Source of the DNA: Saturnia japonica
Lineage: Eukaryota > Arthropoda > Insecta > Lepidoptera > Saturniidae
Direction: 5' to 3'
DNA length: 64,000 nucleotides
Assembly: GCA_033032175.1 (NCBI GenBank)
Contig: CM065311.1
Span: forward strand, 861,190 to 925,189
Position 1 is the stretch's first letter; each line of letters opens with the position of its first letter. A model generated the notes under the pieces. It saw only the letters and a list, made by a program, of their open reading frames with translations. It did no database searches and was not told the origin of the DNA. This document shows positions 35,032-45,517 of the stretch, in pieces. The position numbers and the translations under genes were made by a program.

Positions 35032-36507
35032 ATGGCAGGCTCAGGTCATACATGGCCTAACAGCCAAGATGACTATGAATTACTGGAAGTGATAGGCGTA
35101 GGTGCCACAGCGGTCGTGCACGCGGCCTACTGCCGTCCGAGAAGTGAAAAGTGCGCCATAAAGCGCATCAATCTTGAAAAATGGAACACGTCTATGGACG
35201 AGCTGTTAAAGGAAATCCAAGCTATGTCTAGTTGTAACCACGAAAATGTCGTTACCTATTACACCAGCTTTGTAGTCAAAGAAGAACTGTGGCTCGTGCT
35301 CAAGCTGCTGGAAGGTGGCAGTCTACTGGACATCATCAAACACAAGATGAGGATCTCTAATTGCAAGCACGGAGTATTCGACGAAGCCACTATAGCGACC
35401 GTTTTGAAGGAAGTCTTAAAAGGTCTCGAGTATTTCCACCAGAATGGTCAGATTCATAGGGATATTAAAGCTGGAAATATCTTGCTCGGCGATGATGGTA
35501 CCGTCCAAATCGCGGACTTTGGTGTCTCGGCGTGGCTTGCGACCGGACGCGACTTGTCCCGGCAAAAGGTGCGGCACACGTTCGTCGGCACGCCTTGTTG
35601 GATGGCACCTGAAGTCATGGAGCAAAATCACGGCTACGATTTTAAAGCTGATATGTGGTCATTTGGTATAACTGCAATCGAAATGGCGACGGGCACCGCG
35701 CCCTACCATAAGTACCCGCCGATGAAAGTTCTCATGCTGACTCTACAAAACGACCCGCCGACTCTCGACACCGGCGCAGAAGAAAAAGATCAGTATAAAG
35801 CCTACGGGAAAACATTTAGGAAAATGATATCCGAATGTCTCCAGAAGGACCCAACGAAGAGACCATCGGCGCCGGAGCTCCTCAAGCACTCGTTTTTCAG
35901 GAAAGCGAAAGATCGCAAATACCTCGTGCAAACGCTCGTCTCCATCGGGCCCAGTATGGAGACGCGAGTACACAAGGCGAGCAAGCGGCAGCCAGGAGCG
36001 TCCGGCCGCCTGCACCGCATGGAGACCGGCGAGTGGGTGTGGGAGAGCGAAGACGAAGATGAGGACGACGAGGAGGGGGCAGGCGATCGTCCCATGAATA
36101 CGCTCGCCCGAGCAGACTCTTCGGACTCGGAAGGCGAAGAACCAGCAGAGGGTCGCGCTGACTTCACGATCGGATCGCTATCAGCGGAGGAGGCGCCTCA
36201 GATCGACTTAGTATTGCGGATGCGTAACGCACGCAACGAGCTAAATGATATTCGGTTCGAGTTCGCTGCAGGGAAGGACTCGGCAGACGGTATCGCGACT
36301 GAGATGGTAGGCGCGGGGCTGGTGGAGGCACGCGACGCAGAGTGCATCGCGAGGCACCTGCAGCGGCTGGTGGACTTGCACCTGTTTCCTCCGAGTGGTG
36401 CGCAGCCGAGCCGCACGCTCACGTTCCGGCTGGACTCTGCGAACCCGGCCGTCGCGCCCGACGAGCAAGGCCTCATCGGGTTTGCGCAACTCTCTATCGT
36501 CGACTGA
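35032..36507 (+). CDS. fray: SPAK/OSR1-type Ste20 kinase (frayed), intronless
   Basis: A single open frame encodes 491 residues. It is the WNK-activated kinase that phosphorylates cation-chloride cotransporters. The kinase domain spans about residues 15-289: glycine loop GVGATAVV (22-29), catalytic lysine K44 in [12 protein letters not shown] (142-149), DFG (162-164), activation-loop T183 in [14 protein letters not shown]. The conserved S-motif PGASGRLH (321-328) carries S324, matching the second WNK site. An acidic linker (337-375) leads to the C-terminal CCT/PF2 domain (about 390-491; [19 protein letters not shown] and LIGFAQLSI), which binds RFxV motifs. The ATG is the first after an in-frame TGA at 35008. 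Length is slightly below the 527 of human OSR1. The lack of introns is notable. GC rises towards the 3' half. Confidence 0.96.
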   Translation: MAGSGHTWPNSQDDYELLEVIGVGATAVVHAAYCRPRSEKCAIKRINLEKWNTSMDELLKEIQAMSSCNHENVVTYYTSFVVKEELWLVLKLLEGGSLLDIIKHKMRISNCKHGVFDEATIATVLKEVLKGLEYFHQNGQIHRDIKAGNILLGDDGTVQIADFGVSAWLATGRDLSRQKVRHTFVGTPCWMAPEVMEQNHGYDFKADMWSFGITAIEMATGTAPYHKYPPMKVLMLTLQNDPPTLDTGAEEKDQYKAYGKTFRKMISECLQKDPTKRPSAPELLKHSFFRKAKDRKYLVQTLVSIGPSMETRVHKASKRQPGASGRLHRMETGEWVWESEDEDEDDEEGAGDRPMNTLARADSSDSEGEEPAEGRADFTIGSLSAEEAPQIDLVLRMRNARNELNDIRFEFAAGKDSADGIATEMVGAGLVEARDAECIARHLQRLVDLHLFPPSGAQPSRTLTFRLDSANPAVAPDEQGLIGFAQLSIVD

Positions 36508-37169
36508 CTGTCGCCAGCAGTCTCCGCTTAGGCAGCTGTACGATCTGCCATTTCCTACCCTCTCTTGATTTATATGAAATTATTTCATTATCTACAATTT
36601 GAGCGGCTTTACTTTGAAGTGTTAATAGGCAACCGGACAACTATTCAAAAAGAGTCTATTGTTAATCATTATGAATTTATAAAGCTAGTAAAAATATAAT
36701 TCCACGTAAATGAAGCATTATAAGTACTTAAAATAACGTGTAAACGTATACATTTTTCATTTGCCGCTCAAACGATATCGCAGAGCACGTGACGTCATAC
36801 GTGGAATCCGTACTAAATAAATACAGATAACTAATAATAAGAAAACAGATTTTAGCTCAACGCACCAATCGGGTAACTTTCGCTTACTCGCCGATAGATT
36901 TAGATCTCTCGGTGGTGGCCATTGTGTTTGGATTGTACTGTGATTACCACCATCAAGGACAGCACCGTCAATGTGGCAGAGTTATTATTAAAAAAAATAC
37001 GAATGACATCATGCGCTGTTATTGGTCTTATTTTGACATGAGAACAGCACAATATAATCAATCGATCGTAATTATTAATTTAAAATAATAAATCAATATT
37101 ATTTCACAAATAAAATGGATTGAATGAAGATTATTTTCAACTACATAATTATTATCCGGTTGCCTATTA
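36508..37169 (+). other. fray 3' UTR and downstream spacer
   Basis: An AATAAA lies at 36816-36821, about 310 bases after the stop codon, and is the likely poly(A) signal of the kinase transcript. Bases 36855-36950 (ttactcgccgatagatttag, then atctctcggtggtggccatt) are a LINE tail related to those near 5690 and 32730. I see no second gene. Confidence 0.5.
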
Positions 37170-38456
37170 ATAGGTCTTTACCTATGAAATTACCGTTCTG
37201 CAGTACTGGCCATTTCAAATCAAAATAATTTTAGTTTGGCTAAGAATTCTAATTTCAAATTAATTTTATTTTAAAAACATGGAATTCTTTTTCCAAAAGT
37301 AGTCATTTGTTTATTGATTAGTGTTACATTTTCATCGCATTTCAATCTTTTTTGTCATCATGGATACGTTAAAAATTTGAGTAATTATGGAATACGAGTA
37401 CCGTCGTGGCAGCAACGCGGCACAAGCGGCACGCAACATCAACGACGTTTACGGAGATAACACTACAAACCAACGCACCACCTGTTATTGGTTTCCTCGT
37501 TTCCGTTCTGGGAATTTCGACCTGAAAAATGAACCTCGCGGTCGTCCGAAGACTTTGGTCGACAATGACGAATTAAAGGCGATTGTGGAAGCTGATGATA
37601 CACAATCTACGGCTGAATTAGCAGCAGCTTTCGACGTTAGCGTCAAAACAATATTGGTCCATTTGCGTCAAATTGGCAAGGTAAAAAAGCTTGACAAATG
37701 GGTGCCCCACGAACTCAATGATCGCCAGCGCGAAGTACGCGTCGAGACGTGCCTTGCACTGCTCAACAGACACACAAATGAAGGAATTTTGAACCGCATT
37801 GTTACCTGCGATGAAAAATGGATTCTGTTTGATAACCGCAAGCGTTCAGCAAGTCGGTTGGATCCTGGTTCAGCACCTAAACAATGCCCTAAACGAAAAC
37901 TTACCCCTAGAAAAGTGATGGTCACTGTTTGGTGGTCTAGCACCGGTGTGATTCATCACAGCTTCTTACCATACGGGGTGAGCATTACTGCAGATGTGTA
38001 CTGTGAAGAACTGAACACAATGATGGAGAAGCTGGCACATCTCCAACCAGCATTGGTCAATCGCTCGTTTCCGCTGCTCCTGCACGACAACGTGCGACTT
38101 CATACTGCACAGCAGTCGGTCTCCAAGTTGCTAGAATTGGGGTTGGAAGTTCTCCGTCATCCGCCCTACTCACCAGACCTTGCGCCTACAGACTACTACT
38201 TTTTCCAGAATTTGGATAACTCCTTGACGGGAAAAAAATTCAATACCCGAGAGGCAGTACAAAATGCCTTTGAAGAATTTGTTGCCTCCCGTCCAGCTGA
38301 TTTCTTTAAGAAGGGCATCAATAAACTGCCACTGCGCTGGCAAAGATGCATTGATTGCATGGGTGATTACTTCGATTAATACAAATAAAAAATACATTAA
38401 AAAAATTCGTTTAAATTTTTTCATACAAAACGGCAATTTCATAGGTAAAGACCTAA
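37170..38456 (+). mobile_element. Mariner (cecropia-type), nearly intact
   Basis: The ends (taggtctttacctatgaaat, from 37171; reverse complement at 38436-38455) are about 30 bases long with two mismatches, and are flanked by TA on both sides (37168-37169 and 38457-38458). The 1287-base length is normal for mariner. It carries one transposase gene on the + strand. Confidence 0.93.
37360..38379 (+). pseudogene. Mariner transposase with one nonsense codon
   Basis: The expected start is the ATG at 37360 (MDTLKI), followed by a TGA at 37378-37380 and then a frame open to 38379 from the second Met at 37387 (330 residues). Numbered from 37387, the catalytic aspartates are D142 (TCDEKW), D234 (LLHDN) and D269 (SPDLAPTDYYFF), with 34 residues between the last two: DD34D. 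WVPHEL (105-110) and YSPDLAP are mariner signatures. The N-terminal helix-turn-helix parts are present. The similarity pattern fits the cecropia group common in moths. The early stop removes about nine residues if translation starts at 37387, so it may be only mildly damaged. Confidence 0.9.
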
Positions 38457-41230
38457 TATATTCGAAGGACTTCTGAACTGACTAGTTACGGACTGGTTGC
38501 ACTGTTATCTCATTGCACTTTGACATCCGAATTAATACGAGAGTTTCATTATATTGCTTAACATATGAGGTAGTTTTATACATATAATAATTTTACACTA
38601 TAAATGATCGTAAGGGTGAATCTGATTGATATGTAGGAGTAGTTATGTGATTGTATTGTATCGATTTAGCTGCTTCGTTTTTAAACACTGTAATCGATTT
38701 ATTAAATTTTGTTTTGCTCATTATTTTACGTTATAAAATTTATTATTATTGAATTTATAAAGTCTAGTTCATTACGATTTGTTTTTTATATGATATGGTA
38801 CGGGCCGTACATGTTGATGGTACGACGAGAAATTAGAAATGCATCTTAAAATTTACATTTCTGTAATAATATACTTTGTACTATGTAATTTTAAGTGCCA
38901 TATGTTAAAGAGCATGTTAATTTGAGTTCTATTGTTAAATTGCATAAAAGCATCCAATTACAGTGTGTACAAAAATAGCAGGTCTATATGTACGTAGTGC
39001 ACCACAGTATGTTCTCTTTTACATTGTTATTTGTTTTGTTGCTTATTTTGAAGTATTTTTGAATAATAAAAAATAATATCGGCAAGAATTTTTATTAAAA
39101 CCTCTATATGATTTTGTTCATTAGAATCGTTGATTTAGAAGCTATTACATAACAGACTACGTTTTTTATAAAAATTATAACGAGTGCGTATTTCTTGTGC
39201 ATTCTGTCCACCTTCAATTTACACGATCCGGCGCGGCGATACAAAAAACTTTGGCATCTTGTAAAAATGTTTTACGAATGAAAAAAAAAAAACAAACCCT
39301 GAAAACCACATTTCCCATCGCTCACGGACTCGTTATAACATTAAAAGATTCTAAAACACTACAAACTTGCGTTAGAATTAACATAGTAACATTTATAAAA
39401 ATAAACTATTTTCAGTTAAGTACAGTACAGATGAACTTAATTCAATAGCGTATTGGTCCACAAAGAAAAATATGCACTTCCTAAAATATACTTACATTAT
39501 AATATTAACATCACAAAAAAGTTAACCTCACAATAATAAAACATTATTATTCTGAAAATGTGATAAGTACAGTCTACGATTAATTGCATTTTGACAATTT
39601 TTAATTGACACTGAATTAACAATGTGATTATTAAGATGAATGAACATTCTATATTGAATGGTTTTCGAAAGCATTATATAATCGCAATGTAGCGTTTTAT
39701 GCTATCGCTTATAAAATGCAAATGGTATGTTTTTTTATATATAATTATATTATATATTTCAATGTTTCTATAAAATAATATTGAATTCATGGGTCGTATA
39801 GAAGTAAAATAGCAATGTCCACTTTCACCAAAAAAGGTTAATTTTTAAATCCCATGGAGTAATTTGACAATCACTAATGTCAAACTATAAAAATAATGTT
39901 ACATTTATTTTTGTAATGTGCTACAGTTTATATTAAGTTTCAATTATTGGGATCGCATGATTTTAAAAACCGAATTGATGGTTTTTATTTATTAACTGAA
40001 ATATGTATTCTGTAAATCAACCTACTCTTACACAATTCAGAAAACTATAAAATGTACCTACACGACATGTAGAACGACACACAAAAAAAAAGGTTAGGAC
40101 ATGAGAGACGCCGATTTTGTCTGCCTTATTCAGCCTTAACCTTTGGAAGGTTAAATTTTTTTTTTATCAACACGATGCGATAGGTACGATTTTTTGATTA
40201 ATTCAGACTGGTGACATATTTAAAAAATAAACAATATTAGCTCCATATGAAATGTAACTTTACTCCGTGGGAATAAAAAAACGGACTCTGTGGGAACAAA
40301 AGCGGAAAGCGGGAACAAAATGCTTTGATTTAACAAGATGGTGGCTCTCTTGTGAAAACAGTCTAGATAGATTTAGTGGCAATTTGAATAATGCTTCTTG
40401 CTATGATTTATAATTTACTTCATTTGCACACCACAATAACCAAAACATATCATACGAAATAACGTAAGTTCCAAAACATATCATACGAAATAACGTAAGT
40501 TCCAAAACAAATGACGTAACATCATGAATTAAAATTAAACGACAACATAACAATATGAAAATCCTGCTAAAACTTCCATAGAGTACATAATTTAAATAAG
40601 AAAATATAACATTGTTTTTTTCTTCTATACGATTTATATATTCAATGAAAATGTTTTCACTAGCTTGTAATTTGAAACAAAAAATATAAATTCGACCGGT
40701 TTAGCTTTAGTGCGGATGGTGGGGAATGCGAGCGTCCTAATACAGTTTTGATGGCACTACTCGCACTTACATAATTCTACAAAGAAGTAAGGGAGACAGA
40801 TGTAATGTACTAAGATGTCTAGATTATAATAAAATTTATTATTATAATTAATGTTATTTCTTGTAAATTAAAAAATTTGTTCACTATTCATTTCAAATAG
40901 GAACATAGCTTTCAAACCGCCATCTTTTTAGTATGCTACTTCAGTAAAAAAATGTAAAACCCAAAAAAATAACATGTGCAAATTATGCTTTATGTTACGT
41001 GATTAAATTTTGTAATAAAATGGTTTATATTTTTTTTTAATTAATAAAAAATAGATAAAAGTGAAAATGTTTTACAATTTTTAATGATCCTTCTTGGTTT
41101 TACTTGCAAGAATTATTTATATTGCTTTTCTATTTTTCTCTATGATTCTAAATAAAGTATAAAATACATCAAGAATGAAACCTGTAATTACTATTTTTAA
41201 CGAAAATCATTTTAAAAAATGATTTGTTTT
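38457..41230. other. Gene-free, repeat-poor AT-rich region
   Basis: No exon and almost none of the repeat families found elsewhere in the window appear here. The one clear structure is the 31-base tandem duplication at 40440-40501. An open frame at 39197-39448 has no recognisable similarity or composition of a gene. Confidence 0.5.
40440..40509. repeat. 31-bp perfect tandem duplication
   Basis: The unit beginning ccaaaacatatcatacgaaa occurs twice without change (40440-40470 and 40471-40501), followed by eight bases of a third. Confidence 0.95.
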
Positions 41231-41286
41231 CCTTGCTGCCAGTACAATTTTGACAAATAGCATGTGAAATTGGCGCGGACGCAATT

Positions 41287-41826
41287 TAAGGTGCAAACAA
41301 ACTATCGGACGAGTCCGTAAGCCGAGGATTACTGCCACGCCTTATAGGTATCTGATTAATGAATGTCCATGGAACTGTTCACACTATCGGACGTAACCTT
41401 GGGCCTTCCTAGAGCGTTCCGAAGTCCGATAGATATCTGGCGCGTGGATGTCTTTGTCAGACGAAAATGGCCGCGGACAGTGTTGCCAACCTGAATTTAA
41501 AAAATTCCTACCTACCTATTTACCCTAGCACTCTGGTTGAGTAGATTTCGAAGATTAAAAACGGCTCTAGAAGTTACACGTCATTAAACGAATAACAAGA
41601 CTTTCCCGATATTATAAATCCATCCTACCTAACAAGCATTATATTCGTGAGATTATGATTAACATTACATTAGAAAGCAATTATAAAATAAACAAAATGA
41701 TGCTCGAATTTTACATGCTATATAAGGTGAAAACATCCCAAATTTAACATTAGCCGCCTCCGAAGCGACTGCAAACCTGTAAGTCGCGGCTTATGGACGC
41801 GTCCGAGATAGTGTGTTTGCACCTTA
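41287..41826. mobile_element. Inverted-repeat DNA transposon, non-autonomous
   Basis: The left end (taaggtgcaaacaaactatc, then ggacgagtccgtaagccg) and the reverse complement of the right end (taaggtgcaaacacactatc, then tcggacgcgtccataagccg) match over about 44 bases. The 540 bases between hold no transposase. The element lies in an older repeat with the phrase gccagtacaattttgacaaa on the left and tttcatttgaaatgc on the right, also present near 19545. The target duplication is not clear, so the superfamily is open. Confidence 0.78.
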
Positions 41827-44578
41827 TCTTTTCATTTGAAATGCACACTATTACAAATAATAAAATAAACGAGATGTGTAGTATATTCTCGATAATGTTT
41901 TGTGATATTGTCATAACATAGAGAATCCTTTTTGTCGTGGACGTGCCTATAAATATTTGTAGTTACGACAGTTATTTAACTAATACGGCGACAACTTTTC
42001 AGTACGTAAATACGATTCTAGTGTGAATAATATTAAATTCATTGAACTGATTAATCCAATATATAAATACAGGTGTTAAATATTTGTGACTAGGTAAAAA
42101 CATAAGCATTATTATTTATTACTCGCTTAAATCTATCACACTCATTCTAATAAGGCATTAACAATATTTGTCTTAAAATAAAATAGCAATTTTTTTTTAA
42201 TAAGAAATATATCAACATTCAAATTTAAGGCGTTATTAAGTAGGCGTCTTAAAATCTAATTAAAAACAAAAATTCACAGAAATCCAATAGCGTGACTAGT
42301 TATAAAATAATACAAACATGGCACGGATCAAAACATTTTTAAAATATTATTTTGTGCTTAGTCAATTATAATAAAGATTAATTTGTGCTTAAATGCATAT
42401 TAAACTTTTAAATCCTACGCCTTAATATAATATTATTGCAAAGAAATTGTAAAAAAAAATTATTTTTCTTGGAAGACGAAAACGTGAAATGGAATGTTTA
42501 TTAATTTGAGGATTTATTCTGAGATTCTTATAAGTTATTTATGGACCTGATTATATTCAAGAATTAAACTACATTTTAAATACAAAACGTTCAAATAACA
42601 AATAAACATAATTTTGCATACGGGACTAGAAAAAAATTATTACGAATTCATAAAAATAATCGAAACAATTTTTTTTGTAATCTAATAAAACAATTAAAAC
42701 AACTTAGATTTAGTTAAGAGTGATAGAAATTAACTAATATACTTTATTTTATATCTCAATACAGATTAATATCAAAATAGAAGATAACAGTGCTCAAAAG
42801 AATTAGTTGTGATCTAATGAATGTTATCGCACTTTGGACAATTTAGAGATTAATTTTAGTGGACAAAAGAATATATATAGGAACATGAAACTCGCAATTC
42901 CTTCGTGCGATTAGCGTGCTATTCTTAGAAATTAGTTGTACTATGAGAAAGCGTATAGCGATGATGACTTATTACTTATCTAAAACTATGCTTCAGATGT
43001 ACAGATTTCATTTCACTATGAAAAGCATTAAATCTGATAATTATTCAATATAATTATACAATCCATCATACAGCTTATAGCAAAATAATGCGAATACACA
43101 TAAACATGTATAGTTAGACACGATATACACTCGTTAAAAATGGAATGCAGACTTAGTAGGAAAATAAAATCATAGAAGAATTTTTTTAAATGCTTGAAGT
43201 CCAAAACAGTCTAAAATATTACTTAATCTGTATAAATTGAATAATTAAAATGTATAATTAATCATATCTTGGATAATATATCTATGGTCATATTATTAAA
43301 GATAAAACGAGAAATTGGTCATTAAATTTCAAATAAATATCATAAATTATTATTTATTCATCCTAAGAAGACGTGCATGACACATGCCAAATGTTTATTT
43401 TAAAGATGTGTAGCATTACTTAAACTGCAAATTGATTTTACGATAATTTTTTAGAGCTAAATATTATCGATAATACGATTATGCTTTAAATCAATTGCGG
43501 GAGGTGTAACCTCCGTAAATTAAATATAAAAAAAAACTATAACAACAATTTAGCTCGCAATGATTGCATTCCTGACACCAAACAACTAGATTAATTCTTC
43601 CAAACAATATTCTTCGTTGGGTTTTGCTGCAGTAAAAATAAAGAAATTACGTTAATATTTCGAAATTAAATAAGAAAGTAATAAATTAACGTACAATGGC
43701 GTCCGATTAATTCGGTTAATTTTCGAATTGTACAATTAATTGTCGTTTAATTGATTTTATTATTTGTGTCGACTCTAGTTTTAAATACCATAGAAAGTAG
43801 TGCTGCATGTAGTAATAAAAACAATACGAAAATTCACAAAAATCTTTGTATAGAGCAAGTTATTTAGTTTAAATGTCTTTATAACGTTTATCAGTGTCAT
43901 GATTTTTTTATAATGATAAGTGATAGGCAAAATGAATGTATTTATAGGTTATGTCATAATTTACACGACGTAACAATTTACGTTCTATGGATGTGTCATG
44001 CAAGTCTTCGTACGATGAACAAGGTATAGGGAACATTTTTTTGAGATTCACTGTGAAAATACTAATTATAAATAAGTCACGTGCGAAGTTTTGTATAGGG
44101 ATGTACCGATACCGATATTGAAAGTTTGGTAATAAATAAAATATATAATGAGGTATGCAAGCTCCTGCACATTTTTACCCAAATGGCGGAAGATAAAGCT
44201 TTTTAGGTGATTGTGTGTGTCTGTATTATGCATAAAACTGGCGATAAATTTCTTTAATGATAAGTAGATATTTCATATTTAATTTCAAAATTAATAATAA
44301 ATAGATACGATAGAATAAAACGCTTAGTAAAGACGGCAATGTCACCGCTAGAAGCCTGAACCACGTGCGGTTCTATCATATGCGACGAAAGGGTAATATC
44401 GTTTATATATCGTATCCGTAACGTTACATCCCTAGTTTTCTATATCTAATAAAGCAATAAATAATTGTATTCGACGTAATCCTAAAATAATGTGTCCAAA
44501 TGTTTTGACACTTCGTAAATTTCGGAATATTTTCGTATCATAACAAAACCGTCCGTATTTAGGGGAGGATTAAGTAAG
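41827..44578. other. Gene-free, repeat-poor AT-rich region
   Basis: No coding exon and no named repeat is visible. Part of it could be the 3' untranslated region of the FRMD gene, which ends at 45174 on the - strand. I cannot mark a poly(A) site with confidence. Confidence 0.4.
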
Positions 44579-44940
44579 TGCGGGGCACGTAGCAAATGTT
44601 ACTATGAGGCCCTTTGTGTTCTATGATAAGATGGCCCACACATATTTTACTTTACTGCTAGGTGCTGGACCCAAAGCAGTTACTTACGAGAAAATACTAA
44701 ATAAGTCGCCCATTTAGGAGACCCACGCATATGTTACTTTCGTTAGGTGCGGGGTCCATAGCATTTACTTAGAGAAAATACTAAAAAAAGTCGCCCATTT
44801 GGGAGGCCCACGTATATTTTACTTTTTGTTAAACGCGGGGTCCATAGCATTTACTTAGAGATATCACTAAAAAAAGGACGTCCACTTAGAAATCCCATAC
44901 ATAATCGACTTTTGCGCGGGGTCCGTAACATTCGCTACTT
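44579..44940. repeat. ~85-bp tandem repeat, four units
   Basis: Units start near 44579, 44662, 44747 and 44833, with a fifth partial start near 44913. Each has gcggggtccatagcatttac (or a variant), then agaaaatactaaa, then gtcgcccattt, then cccacgtatattttact. Units 2 to 4 are most alike. The array lies 230 bases behind the FRMD stop codon. Confidence 0.85.
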
Positions 44941-45173
44941 CTCCTATATGACTAATCCGGACCTGTCCGTATTAAGTAAATATAACCGCCTATTCAATGT
45001 CTTAGGCAGACGACGTACGCTCACCGCTTCAAAATACTATGACATCTACCGGACTTGCTTTAAATAAACTGGGCATTTTTAACTTCGCATTCATTCGCTC
45101 ACTCTATATGCAGAACTTAACCGACCTTCACGATAAACAAGAATCGGACGGTCTCACCTGGATCGGATCAGAA

Positions 45174-45517
45174 TCAAAACAGTTCGAGGACCTTTCGTCT
45201 CAAATACTCCTTGAGCGGCGCGTAGTAATGACGACGGAGCGCGACCAGCTCCGGCTTGCGTTTAAGTCCACGGATTGGCGGCCAATCCGTCTCGAAGACG
45301 AGCAACGCGAACAATCCTAGAGAGAGCCAAACAAAGAGGAATGAAGGTACGAAGGCGCGCAGCAGGCTGAATGATCGAGCCGGGTTTAGGGCGGAGGGAG
45401 GAGGTGCGGGTGCCGCGCGGGGCCATTCCTCCGCAGGCTGTGTCGTGTGTGACGTCACACCGGACTCTGACGACGAGTGCTCGAAAGAGTCGCGAAGGTT
45501 GTATTCCGGTGCGCACG
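45174..45517 (-). CDS. FRMD5: FRMD exon 12 (membrane segment, stop)
   Basis: The acceptor on the - strand is ttttcag|cgtgcg. It encodes residues 429-542: a polar, proline-rich start, the hydrophobic run FLFVWLSLGLFALLVF, and the basic tail ending RRKVLELF. The stop is TGA at 45174-45176. Open frames in other phases over this GC-rich exon are shadows. Confidence 0.92.

Noticed and set aside
35416..36602. Several long frames on both strands over the kinase exon
   Set aside because: All overlap a 491-codon frame with full kinase and CCT motifs. GC-rich third positions keep the other frames open.
39197..39448. 83-codon frame in the repeat-poor zone
   Set aside because: Lysine- and threonine-rich, no domain, no splice context and AT-driven composition. 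Not supported as a gene.
44579..44940. CRISPR-like array
   Set aside because: Units are contiguous, about 85 bases, and diverge over their whole length. There are no spacers, and the genome is an insect's.
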